A stretch of 64,000 bases of DNA from Bacteroidales bacterium (lineage in GTDB: Bacteria > Bacteroidota > Bacteroidia > Bacteroidales > UBA932). The DNA lies in NCBI GenBank assembly GCA_017423025.1, contig JAFPGC010000049.1, forward strand, positions 1-64,000, given 5' to 3'. The translations under genes were made by a program, and so were the position numbers. Positions 48,298-55,088 of this stretch are shown here, in pieces (within the stretch, counting starts at the first letter, position 1; each line of letters begins with the position of its first letter). The notes below the pieces were generated by a model. That model searched no databases, was not told where the DNA came from, and saw only the letters and a list, made by a program, of their open reading frames with translations.

Positions 48298-49703
48298 GAA
48301 CGCCGCTTGAGGGCGACTACGTTCTCCACGTGCATAGTGTGCGGGAACATATCCACGGGCTGCACGGCCGTAATCTCGTAATCCCGGCACAGAATGGCCA
48401 GATCCCGGGCCTGGGACGCAGGATTGCAACTCACATACACCATACGGCCGGGGGCGGCTTTCAGGATTACCTGGGCCACGTCCGGATGAATACCTGCACG
48501 GGGAGGATCCAGGATAACGACATCCGGCCGGCCATGCTTCTGAATAAAAGCCTCGTTAAGCACGTCCTTCATATCCCCGGCAAAGAAGAGGCAATTCGTA
48601 ATTCCATTGGCCTTGGCATTCACCTTGGCATCCTCGATGGCCTCGGGCACATACTCGATGCCGATTACCTTGGAAGCCTTCTTGCTCACAAACTGGGCGA
48701 TGGTACCTGTACCCGTATAAAGGTCATAAACGAGTTCATCTCCGGTAAGGGCCGCGAACTCGCGCGCAACGCTGTATAGGCGGTAAGCCTGGCGCGAATT
48801 GGTCTGGTAGAAGGACTTGGGGCCGATCTTGAAGCGAAGGCCTTCCATTTCCTCGTAAATGGCGTCATCTCCCTTGTACAGGACAGGGGACTGGTCCGAT
48901 ATGGAATCGTTGAGTTTCTCGTTGATAATGTAATACAGGCTGGTAATCTGGGGGAAAGCCTGGGCTACAGAGTCCAGCAGGGCCTCGCGCTGCTCCTTGT
49001 CTTCACGGGCAAACACCACGATGAGCATGAACTCGCCTTTTTCCGTGCTGCGGACGAACATATTGCGAAAAAAGCCCCGGTTTTCCCGGATATTGTAGAA
49101 TTCCAGGTTGTGATCCAGGCAGAACTGCTTGATATGCAGTCGGATAGCGTTGGAGGGCTCCTTCTGCAGGTGGCACTCCTTGATATCCAGTACTTTGTCG
49201 AAAAACTTGCCTACATGGAAGCCCAGACCCACTTTTTCCTGCTCGGAAAGGGCCTCAGGATTCTCGTCTTTGAGGATCCATCGGCTGCAGGAGGCGCTGA
49301 ATTCCAGCTTGTTACGATAGTAACGGGTGGCCTCTGAGGGGAGTGTAGGCCTAATTTCAGGCACCTGGAGATGGCCGATGCGCACCAATTGGTCTTCCAC
49401 CTGCTGCCGCTTGGCTTCCAGCTGCATCTCATAGGGCAGAGGCTGCCATCGGCAACCGCCACAAACACCAAAATGCTCGCAGAAAGGCTCCAGACGGTGC
49501 TCTGAGGGCTTCACAATGCGCTTGATGAAGCCTTCCATGTAATTTTTCTTCTTCTTGTATACCTGGATGTCTACAATGTCTCCGGGGACGGCGAAGTCCA
49601 CGAAGACAACCATTCCGTCCACGTGCGTCAGGGCTTTGCCTTCGGCAGCCACGGCTTCAATGGTCACGTTCTCCAGCACCAGGTCTATGCGTTTTCTGCT
49701 CAT
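48294..49703 (-). CDS. rlmD: 23S rRNA (uracil-5-)-methyltransferase RlmD-like
   Basis: 469 residues. An N-terminal TRAM domain (VLENVTIEAVAAEGKALTHVDGMVVFVDFAVPGDIVDIQVYKKKKNYMEG) is followed by the 4Fe-4S cysteines (Cys75, Cys81, Cys84 in CEHFGVCGGC, and a later Cys). The SAM domain has DLYTGTGTIAQFV and LDPPRAGIHPDV, and the catalytic Cys lies in VYVSCNPASQARDL. These identify the TrmA/RlmC/RlmD family, which makes 5-methyluridine in 23S rRNA; RlmD is the most likely member, but RlmCD-type specificity is possible. Confidence 0.93.
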   Translation of the reverse strand: MSRKRIDLVLENVTIEAVAAEGKALTHVDGMVVFVDFAVPGDIVDIQVYKKKKNYMEGFIKRIVKPSEHRLEPFCEHFGVCGGCRWQPLPYEMQLEAKRQQVEDQLVRIGHLQVPEIRPTLPSEATRYYRNKLEFSASCSRWILKDENPEALSEQEKVGLGFHVGKFFDKVLDIKECHLQKEPSNAIRLHIKQFCLDHNLEFYNIRENRGFFRNMFVRSTEKGEFMLIVVFAREDKEQREALLDSVAQAFPQITSLYYIINEKLNDSISDQSPVLYKGDDAIYEEMEGLRFKIGPKSFYQTNSRQAYRLYSVAREFAALTGDELVYDLYTGTGTIAQFVSKKASKVIGIEYVPEAIEDAKVNAKANGITNCLFFAGDMKDVLNEAFIQKHGRPDVVILDPPRAGIHPDVAQVILKAAPGRMVYVSCNPASQARDLAILCRDYEITAVQPVDMFPHTMHVENVVALKRRS

Positions 49704-49710
49704 CTTCTTA

Positions 49711-49746
49711 CAAAAATGCCGACAGGGGATTCTCCTTCTATCGGCA
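49711..49746 (-). terminator. Terminator after the acyltransferase gene
   Basis: On the minus strand TGCCGATAG pairs with CTGTCGGCA (one wobble) around a 12-nt loop and is followed by TTTTTG. It lies between the acyltransferase stop and the rlmD start. Confidence 0.7.
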
Positions 49747-49771
49747 AGTTAACATAATATAAATTGTGTAA

Positions 49772-50914
49772 CTAAACGAAATTCTCCTTGTTCAGTACAG
49801 GATTGCTGTAAATATGCAGGAGAATGTCCTGAAGTTCCTTCTGGTCCAACGTGGATTCAACCATTTTAAGCTGTCCGGCAATGTATGCCTGGAAATCTTC
49901 CATATCGACCGCGTCGTAATGGTCTGCGTACTTGGTGGTCTTGTTAACCCAGTCGTAAGCCATATAATTGGTCTTCCACAGCTTGTAGCCCTGAATGACG
50001 CGACGGTCCACTGCGTAACGCATCTTCTTGTAGCGGTCGTTCTTGTCACATTCGGCCGCCTCAATGATTTCTGCTTCCGTTATGGGCGTATCAATGTTCA
50101 TGTGCACGTTGCCCTTATACTGCTTGATGCCCAGGATAATGCTCTCCAGATCTTCCAATTCGCGTTTTACGTACTTCTGGGTACGGGAAATCAGCATTTC
50201 GCGGGCCTTCAGGATATCGCAGGGTTCATACTCGTAAGACATACTGATGGGCACAATCTGAACTTCCTTGAAATTCTCTACGAAATCCTTGGTTCCGCTC
50301 ATATCCACCATCTTCAGCAGACCCTGTTCGGTAATGTCAATACCGTCCTTGGTACGGCCCTGGCGCTGAGCAATCCATACGGAACTGTGCCCGGAGGTAA
50401 TGCTCTCACGGATGTATTTGGACAATTGCTGAGAAGAAAGATACAATTCACGGGCCGATATTCCCCGGATGACCTTGATCATGCGGTTGGAGCGGATAAG
50501 AAGCTCTACAGATTTCTGTTTCAACAAGTTATCCCCAACACAAATCTCAGTGGGCTGCAAGCCGTTTTTCATCAAAACCACCTGCATGATGGCCGGATCC
50601 AGGATGATGTCACGATGATTGGACATGGCCAGATAGTTCCCTTTCAGGTTTTTGATGTTCTCAATACCTTCATAGGTGAATTCTTTCATCGTGGTATTAA
50701 TCACCCACTCGACGGCCTTGGACATAATGGTATGCTGGAACTCGTCCACCGTGTGGATACTCCTGAGCAGCTCTGCCAGGAAACTGGCCGGCTGGTCCGG
50801 GAAGATATAACGGGAAATCCAGGAGGTGTTGGGATGGTTGGCCAAACGCGATAAAGCAGCAGCCGTTTCTTCATCGTTGAACGGGGCGATATCGTTAAAT
50901 TCTGTCAGATCCAT
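49772..50914 (-). CDS. Acyltransferase (PlsC/PlsB-like), Bacteroidetes type
   Basis: 380 residues from ATG 50914 (MDLTEFNDIAPF); the earlier in-frame ATG lies inside the promoter. The acyltransferase core reads YLAMSNHRDIILDPA, where spacing between His and the last Asp is five residues rather than the usual four, and SVWIAQRQGRTKDG in place of the FPEGTRS block. Similar proteins in the phylum are annotated as 1-acylglycerol-3-phosphate acyltransferases. No clear membrane segment is seen. A role in phospholipid or lipid A acylation is plausible but unproved. It is transcribed alone. Confidence 0.8.
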   Translation of the reverse strand: MDLTEFNDIAPFNDEETAAALSRLANHPNTSWISRYIFPDQPASFLAELLRSIHTVDEFQHTIMSKAVEWVINTTMKEFTYEGIENIKNLKGNYLAMSNHRDIILDPAIMQVVLMKNGLQPTEICVGDNLLKQKSVELLIRSNRMIKVIRGISARELYLSSQQLSKYIRESITSGHSSVWIAQRQGRTKDGIDITEQGLLKMVDMSGTKDFVENFKEVQIVPISMSYEYEPCDILKAREMLISRTQKYVKRELEDLESIILGIKQYKGNVHMNIDTPITEAEIIEAAECDKNDRYKKMRYAVDRRVIQGYKLWKTNYMAYDWVNKTTKYADHYDAVDMEDFQAYIAGQLKMVESTLDQKELQDILLHIYSNPVLNKENFV

Positions 50915-50935
50915 AATCCTGTCTTTTTTGCAACA

Positions 50936-50943
50936 CAAAGATA
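50936..50943 (-). promoter_or_regulatory. -7 element (TATCTTTG) of the acyltransferase gene
   Basis: Minus-strand perfect match 21 nt before ATG 50914. Confidence 0.65.
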
Positions 50944-50963
50944 CAAAAAGTATTCCTTTTTAC

Positions 50964-52184
50964 CTATTCCCTTTCCAATAATGAGCTGTCTCCGTAGCTC
51001 AAGAACCTAAAGTTATTCTTTAATGCAAAGTCATAAATACTTCGCCAATTGCCATTTACAAAAGCAGATACAAGAAGTATAAGCGTGCTTTCAGGTTGAT
51101 GGAAATTGGTCACAAGTTTATCTACGAGACGGAAACGGAAACCAGGAACAATGATGATCCTGGTACCGGCCACAAGATTGTCCAAATGATTATCATTCAA
51201 ATACTTGACGATAGCCAGCAAAGCTTCTTCGGTGGAATAGGGATATTCGCGGGTATAAGGAGCCCACTGCTCCACGTCCTCGGGAACTCCCCTCTCCAGG
51301 CAGCTTACTCCAATGTAATACAGGGACTCCAGCGTACGGACAGACGTAGTTCCAACGGCCAGAAGCGGGCCATTCTTGCCTGCAAGGCGCTCGATAAGGG
51401 ATTTGGAAACCACAAAGGGCTCACGATGCATGGGATGCTCGGAAACCAGGGAGCTCTTGACCGGCAAAAAAGTGCCAGCGCCTACGTGCAGGCACACGGT
51501 TTCCATCTCTATTCCTTTGTTTTTCAAGCGGTCCAGGACTGCCTGAGTAAAGTGCAAACCGGCCGTAGGAGCAGCTACAGAGCCCCTGATATGCGCGTAT
51601 ACGGTCTGATATCGCTGCGTATCCAACTCTTCGGATTCGCGGTTCAGATAGGGAGGGATGGGCACGGTGCCGGCCAGCTCCAGAACCCTGGAAAAAGGGA
51701 CTCCGCCTTCCCAGGAAAAATGTACTATTCCTGTTTGCCCGTCTCTATGTAACAATTTTGCTCGCAGTGAAAGTGCCTCCAGAGTAATGTCAGAGGCAGG
51801 ATTGTACAATTTGAGGACATCCTCCTTCCATTTTTTCGCGTTCCCGATCACGCATTTCCAGGAACACTCGGAAAGTGTTCCAAAGGCCAGGTTATATTCT
51901 ACCGGATCGACGGGTTCCAGACAGAAAATTTCTATATGAGCCCCGCTTTCCCTCTGAAAGTGGAGACGGGCCGGGACCACTTTTGTGTCATTGAAAACCA
52001 TCAATGTGTCCGAACCCAGAAGATCCGGTAAATCCCTGAAGCATCTTTCGACTATCTCGACACCTTTTTGTCCGGCGCGGTAGTGAAGGAGCTTGGTGGA
52101 GTCTCTTTCCGGTAGGGGGTACTTGGCAATCCGGGCGTCGTCAAGTCCATAATTGTAGTCTTCAATGTGTATTTCGGGTATCAT
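50964..52184 (-). CDS. queA: tRNA preQ1(34) S-adenosylmethionine ribosyltransferase-isomerase QueA
   Basis: 406 residues, somewhat longer than E. coli QueA (356). It transfers and rearranges the ribose of SAM onto preQ1 in tRNA to form epoxyqueuosine. Family blocks are clear: IAKYPLPERDSTKLL, TLMVFNDTKVVPARLHFQRE, HIEIFCLEP, GSVAAPTAGLHFT, CLHVGAGTFLPVKS, VAVGTTSVRTLES and the end LVTNFHQPESTLILLVSAF. No other queuosine gene is adjacent. The promoter and an 18-bp palindrome lie immediately upstream, at the edge of the AT-rich island. Confidence 0.97.
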   Translation of the reverse strand: MIPEIHIEDYNYGLDDARIAKYPLPERDSTKLLHYRAGQKGVEIVERCFRDLPDLLGSDTLMVFNDTKVVPARLHFQRESGAHIEIFCLEPVDPVEYNLAFGTLSECSWKCVIGNAKKWKEDVLKLYNPASDITLEALSLRAKLLHRDGQTGIVHFSWEGGVPFSRVLELAGTVPIPPYLNRESEELDTQRYQTVYAHIRGSVAAPTAGLHFTQAVLDRLKNKGIEMETVCLHVGAGTFLPVKSSLVSEHPMHREPFVVSKSLIERLAGKNGPLLAVGTTSVRTLESLYYIGVSCLERGVPEDVEQWAPYTREYPYSTEEALLAIVKYLNDNHLDNLVAGTRIIIVPGFRFRLVDKLVTNFHQPESTLILLVSAFVNGNWRSIYDFALKNNFRFLSYGDSSLLERE

Positions 52185-52191
52185 TTTGTAC

Positions 52192-52209
52192 TGTTCAAAA
52201 TTTTGAACA
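52192..52209. promoter_or_regulatory. 18-bp perfect palindrome in the queA leader
   Basis: TGTTCAAAATTTTGAACA, exact on both strands, 7 nt upstream of the queA ATG and touching its -7 element. Its TTCA...TGAA core resembles the other sites in the island. Confidence 0.65.
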
Positions 52210-52215
52210 AAGTTA
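52208..52215 (-). promoter_or_regulatory. -7 element (TAACTTTG) of queA
   Basis: Minus-strand perfect match, 23 nt before ATG 52184; transcription would start inside the palindrome. Confidence 0.6.
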
Positions 52216-52272
52216 CATCATTTATCCCAAATGCGAAAGCCCGGTCCCCAGTTCATTTTTTCGCTCTTGATT

Positions 52273-52286
52273 GTTCACAAATGTGA
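52273..52286. promoter_or_regulatory. Dyad TTCACA-AA-TGTGAA (operator candidate)
   Basis: Perfect 6-bp inverted half-sites with a 2-nt spacer. Nearly identical to the site over the XRE start codon at 52669-52682, so probably bound by that regulator. Confidence 0.55.
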
Positions 52287-52306
52287 AACCAAATACCAAA
52301 TTGTTT

Positions 52307-52329
52307 GTTCACATAATTATACATTGTGA
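52307..52329. promoter_or_regulatory. Split dyad TTCACA-N11-TGTGAA
   Basis: The same half-sites as the neighbouring 14-bp dyad but spaced 11 nt apart. It could hold two half-bound dimers. Confidence 0.4.
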
Positions 52330-52417
52330 ATATTATTCAACCCTCTGGAATATCCTAGCTAAAATATCATGCAGAATTTTTATCATTAAATTTGTTTAGG
52401 TTAAATATTACTAATAA

Positions 52418-52445
52418 TCAGTTATTTACATTATTTTATATAAAG
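52418..52445 (+). repeat. AT-rich direct repeat, copy A
   Basis: 28 nt starting TCAGTTATTTA and ending TATATAAAG; copy B with a few changes lies at 52537-52563. Confidence 0.55.
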
Positions 52446-52536
52446 AATCGATATATAAATATTATCCTTGTAAAGGAACTCCTGAAACTGCATAATGCTT
52501 TTATATATATGATAATTGGTTATTGTTACCACATAT

Positions 52537-52563
52537 TCAGTTATTTATAATATTTATATAAAG
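52537..52563 (+). repeat. AT-rich direct repeat, copy B
   Basis: 27 nt sharing TCAGTTATTTA at its start and TTTATATAAAG at its end with copy A, 119 nt downstream of it. Confidence 0.55.
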
Positions 52564-52649
52564 TATTAGTTCTCTAATTCAAAAGCAAAAACCACCTCTA
52601 TCCCCTACTTCACCCCCAAAAAATATTTGTTTTATTTAAATGAATGATT

Positions 52650-52657
52650 TATATTTG
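52650..52657 (+). promoter_or_regulatory. -7 element (TATATTTG) of the XRE gene
   Basis: Perfect match 20 nt before ATG 52678, with a -33 TTTG at 52626-52629. It overlaps an in-frame GTG (52657), which therefore cannot be the start. Confidence 0.7.
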
Positions 52658-52668
52658 TGGCGGATAAG

Positions 52669-52682
52669 TTCACAAATATGAA
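52669..52682. promoter_or_regulatory. Dyad TTCACA-AA-TATGAA over the XRE start codon
   Basis: One mismatch from the perfect dyad at 52273-52286. It covers the ATG (52678-52680) and the region just after the transcription start, a position suited to autorepression. Confidence 0.55.
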
Positions 52683-53046
52683 TCGAAGGCTATTACAGTT
52701 CCTGCAAGCAGAGAACATCACCCAAACCCAGTTGGCAGACACTTTGTCCGTCGCAAGGGGCAGTGTGTCCAACATCCTGGCCGGAAGAAACAAGCCCGGA
52801 TACGACTTCCTGGAGAGTCTGATCCTGCACTACCCTAACCTTAATTTAGAATGGTTGCTAAGCGGTAAGGGCAAAATGTATCATGAAAACGAGAGCGGAA
52901 TGCCCATCGAAAGCACTCCCCAGCCGGACGAGCCCGTACAATTGGATCTCTTCTCCCTGCAGTCCCCTTCCAGCAATCGTGAGATTTCCAGGATTATGGT
53001 GTTCTTCTCTGACAAAACCTTCCAGGAATTCCGTCAAAGCGAATAA
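52678..53046 (+). CDS. XRE-family helix-turn-helix regulator
   Basis: 122 residues. The CI/Cro-like helix-turn-helix lies near residues 8-40: FLQAENITQTQLADTLSVARGSVSNILAGRNKPG. NLNLEWLLSGKGKMY is the typical end of this domain in Bacteroidetes members. The rest is a short acidic, proline-containing linker and a helix (NREISRIMVFFSDKTFQEF) that might dimerise. Its promoter and start codon are covered by a TTCACA/TATGAA dyad, suggesting autoregulation. The following gene has a separate promoter. No phage genes are adjacent. Confidence 0.87.
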   Translation: MNRRLLQFLQAENITQTQLADTLSVARGSVSNILAGRNKPGYDFLESLILHYPNLNLEWLLSGKGKMYHENESGMPIESTPQPDEPVQLDLFSLQSPSSNREISRIMVFFSDKTFQEFRQSE

Positions 53047-53051
53047 ATTAG

Positions 53052-53059
53052 TATCTTTG
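53052..53059 (+). promoter_or_regulatory. -7 element (TATCTTTG) of the DHODH-like/cinA operon
   Basis: Perfect match right after the XRE stop codon, 19 nt before ATG 53079. Confidence 0.65.
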
Positions 53060-53078
53060 CAGCGTAAGAAGCGCTGCT

Positions 53079-53738
53079 ATGTTTCTATTTGGATCACACA
53101 AGAAGAAAGCTCTGGACACCAACGTCGCAGGACTCGCTTTCAAGAACCCGCTGGGCCTACGCCAAAGCCCCAGTATCCGCCAACTGCGTGAATGCAGAAC
53201 CTTCGGCGCGGGTTTCGTTACACTTTCTCCCCCGAGCGACAACGTCTTGAATTGGATTCTGGGTCTCCAAGATTATCGCAAGAAATCCATCCTGGCCATA
53301 AATGTCTCGTCCGACCTGGCCCGTTCGTTCTCCCTGGTCTACGATTTCTCTGACCTTATTATAATAGACCCCGACGGAGATCACGGCATTGATTCCACCG
53401 ACATCTCGGATACAACCGTTCTTTTGGATGAGGTAATCAGCCTCCGCCTGTGCTACGAGCATTACACACCCATAGCCCTCAGGCTCTCCCACGGGCATAC
53501 TCCTGATGAGATCCATACCCTTTTGAGCCACTGCCGTCTCTCCGGAATAGATGCCGTGGTGGTTCCTGCCAAAAAGGTGAGGATGGTTATAGAAGAGACC
53601 CAGCACCGCTACCCGGTTATCGGATCGGCCGACAGTATGGAAGAAGCCCTGGAATGCCTCCAGGCAGGTGCCTCCCTGGTAGAAACTACCCTTCGCCCTT
53701 TCCCTTTCAACAAGCTTTTGAAAACCATTTCCCGTTAA
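53079..53738 (+). CDS. Shortened dihydroorotate dehydrogenase-like protein
   Basis: 219 residues. The opening NVAGLAFKNPLGL resembles the GLxFKNPVGLA start of class 2 dihydroorotate dehydrogenases, and the end (PVIGSADSMEEALECLQAGASLVETTLRPF) resembles their phosphate-loop and last barrel strands. However, the protein is about 100 residues shorter than PyrD (about 320-340), the NISCPN-like catalytic block is missing, and no FMN-site Lys pattern is clear. The middle (LSHGHTPDEIHTLLSHCRLSGIDAVVV) still fits a TIM barrel. I infer a degenerate or repurposed paralogue, not a working PyrD. It is 12 nt upstream of cinA and probably co-transcribed. Confidence 0.6.
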   Translation: MFLFGSHKKKALDTNVAGLAFKNPLGLRQSPSIRQLRECRTFGAGFVTLSPPSDNVLNWILGLQDYRKKSILAINVSSDLARSFSLVYDFSDLIIIDPDGDHGIDSTDISDTTVLLDEVISLRLCYEHYTPIALRLSHGHTPDEIHTLLSHCRLSGIDAVVVPAKKVRMVIEETQHRYPVIGSADSMEEALECLQAGASLVETTLRPFPFNKLLKTISR

Positions 53739-53750
53739 CAATCCCCTTAC

Positions 53751-55004
53751 ATGAAACTCGCTTCCATCGTCACCATCGGTGATGAAATCCTCATTGGACA
53801 GGTCCTGGACACTAATTCAAGGCATCTGGCCCTGGCCCTGGAAGAAATGGGAATCCACGTGAACCGCATGCTGTCCATTGGTGACAACGCCCGTGAGATT
53901 GCCTCTACCCTATCCCGAGAACTAGCTCAGAACGACATAGTTATCACAACCGGAGGCCTGGGGCCCACCAAAGATGACATTACCAAAGGGGTTCTGTCCC
54001 AACTCACCGGCAGCAAGGGCCTTGTACGGCATCCCGGGCAACTGGAAAAAGTCCATTCCATCCTGAAAAGCCGAGGACTGGATGTTTTGCCCATCAACCT
54101 GGCCCAGGCCGATGTTCCGGATACCGCTGAAGTCATTGTGAACAGGCTGGGAACCGCTCCCATCATGATTTTCAGAAATGTGAACGGGGGCGGAACGCTC
54201 TATTCCCTGCCCGGCGTTCCCCACGAAGCGGTGGGAGCCATCCCCGAGGTATTGGAAGACATCCGGAAACACCAGCAGCTTTCCAACATTCTTCACCGGA
54301 ATGTGGTGGTATACGGCATGGCCGAGAGTGCCCTTTCCGAACTCATCGCCCCTTGGGAAGATGCCCTGCCGTCCCAGATGCATCTGGCCTATTTGCCCAA
54401 TCCCCTCACCGGGATCCGCCTTCGTCTCTCGTGCTACGGAGGGGATTCCGATCAGGAAAACCAGATTATGGATGAAGAAATCGGAAAATTGAAGGCCATT
54501 TTGGGCAATTTGGTATACGCCGACCAGGATTCCAACCTGGAAACGGAGATTGGAAAGCTCCTGAAGGAGCACGGACTCACCTTATCGGCCGCCGAATCCT
54601 GCACGGGAGGTGAGATTGCCCACTTGATTACTTCTGTGCCAGGCTCTTCGGCCTATTTTCTGGGATCTGTCACATCCTATGCCATCTCTGTTAAAGAATC
54701 TGTACTGGGTGTTCCGGCGCAGACTATCGAAAAGAATGGTGTCGTGAGTGCAGAAGTAGCGGCGGCCATGGCCGAGGGAGTAAGAAAACTTACGGGCAGT
54801 GACTACGCCGTTTCCACTACCGGACTGGCCGGCCCGGGAGGCGACGAGTTCAATCCCGAAGGTACCGTTTGGGTCGGTGTGGCCACTCCGCATGTCACCA
54901 AAACCATCAAATACAACTACAAGAACGACCGCCTTCGCAACATCGAGCGCTTTGCTGCATCGGCCCTGAACTTTCTGAGGCTTCAAATCCTCGAAGAAAT
55001 CTAA
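53751..55004 (+). CDS. cinA: CinA family nicotinamide-nucleotide amidase/ADP-ribose pyrophosphatase-like protein
   Basis: 417 residues. The N-terminal MoaB/MogA-like (COG1058) domain begins ASIVTIGDEILIGQVLDTNSRHLA and holds ITTGGLGPTKDDITKGVLS; in characterised CinA proteins it has ADP-ribose pyrophosphatase activity. The C-terminal domain (about 265-415) is the NMN deamidase (PncC): SAAESCTGGEIAHLITSVPGSSAYFLGSVTSYAISVK and TTGLAGPGGDEFNPEGTVWVG. It recycles NMN in the pyridine nucleotide cycle. A very strong terminator follows. Confidence 0.95.
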   Translation: MKLASIVTIGDEILIGQVLDTNSRHLALALEEMGIHVNRMLSIGDNAREIASTLSRELAQNDIVITTGGLGPTKDDITKGVLSQLTGSKGLVRHPGQLEKVHSILKSRGLDVLPINLAQADVPDTAEVIVNRLGTAPIMIFRNVNGGGTLYSLPGVPHEAVGAIPEVLEDIRKHQQLSNILHRNVVVYGMAESALSELIAPWEDALPSQMHLAYLPNPLTGIRLRLSCYGGDSDQENQIMDEEIGKLKAILGNLVYADQDSNLETEIGKLLKEHGLTLSAAESCTGGEIAHLITSVPGSSAYFLGSVTSYAISVKESVLGVPAQTIEKNGVVSAEVAAAMAEGVRKLTGSDYAVSTTGLAGPGGDEFNPEGTVWVGVATPHVTKTIKYNYKNDRLRNIERFAASALNFLRLQILEEI

Positions 55005-55024
55005 CGTATTGATATAAATATAAA

Positions 55025-55067
55025 GAAACACAAATGTTAATAGTTATAACATTTGTGTTTCGTTTTT
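55025..55067 (+). terminator. Strong terminator after cinA
   Basis: A 15-bp perfect stem (55025-55039 with 55047-55061, starting GAAACACAAATG) with a 7-nt loop and the tail GTTTTTG. Confidence 0.9.
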
Positions 55068-55088
55068 GTAAATATTGACTTAACTCGC

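Larger units (their letters stand above)
52185..52677. other. AT-rich non-coding island between queA and the XRE gene
   Basis: 493 nt with no credible ORF on either strand. I counted 34 G/C in the 180 nt from 52381 to 52560 (about 19%), against roughly half in the surrounding genes. It contains the queA promoter with a palindrome, two TTCACA/TGTGAA dyads, a pair of imperfect 27-28-nt direct repeats, runs of alternating TA, and a C-rich stretch near 52590-52615. I saw no perfect DnaA box (TTATCCACA). Candidates are a regulatory region with many binding sites, a curved or easily melted DNA site, or a relic of a mobile element. Confidence 0.7.

Noticed and set aside
52678..53046. Prophage remnant marked by a CI-like repressor
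   Set aside because: No integrase, structural or lysis genes lie nearby and the flanking genes are housekeeping.
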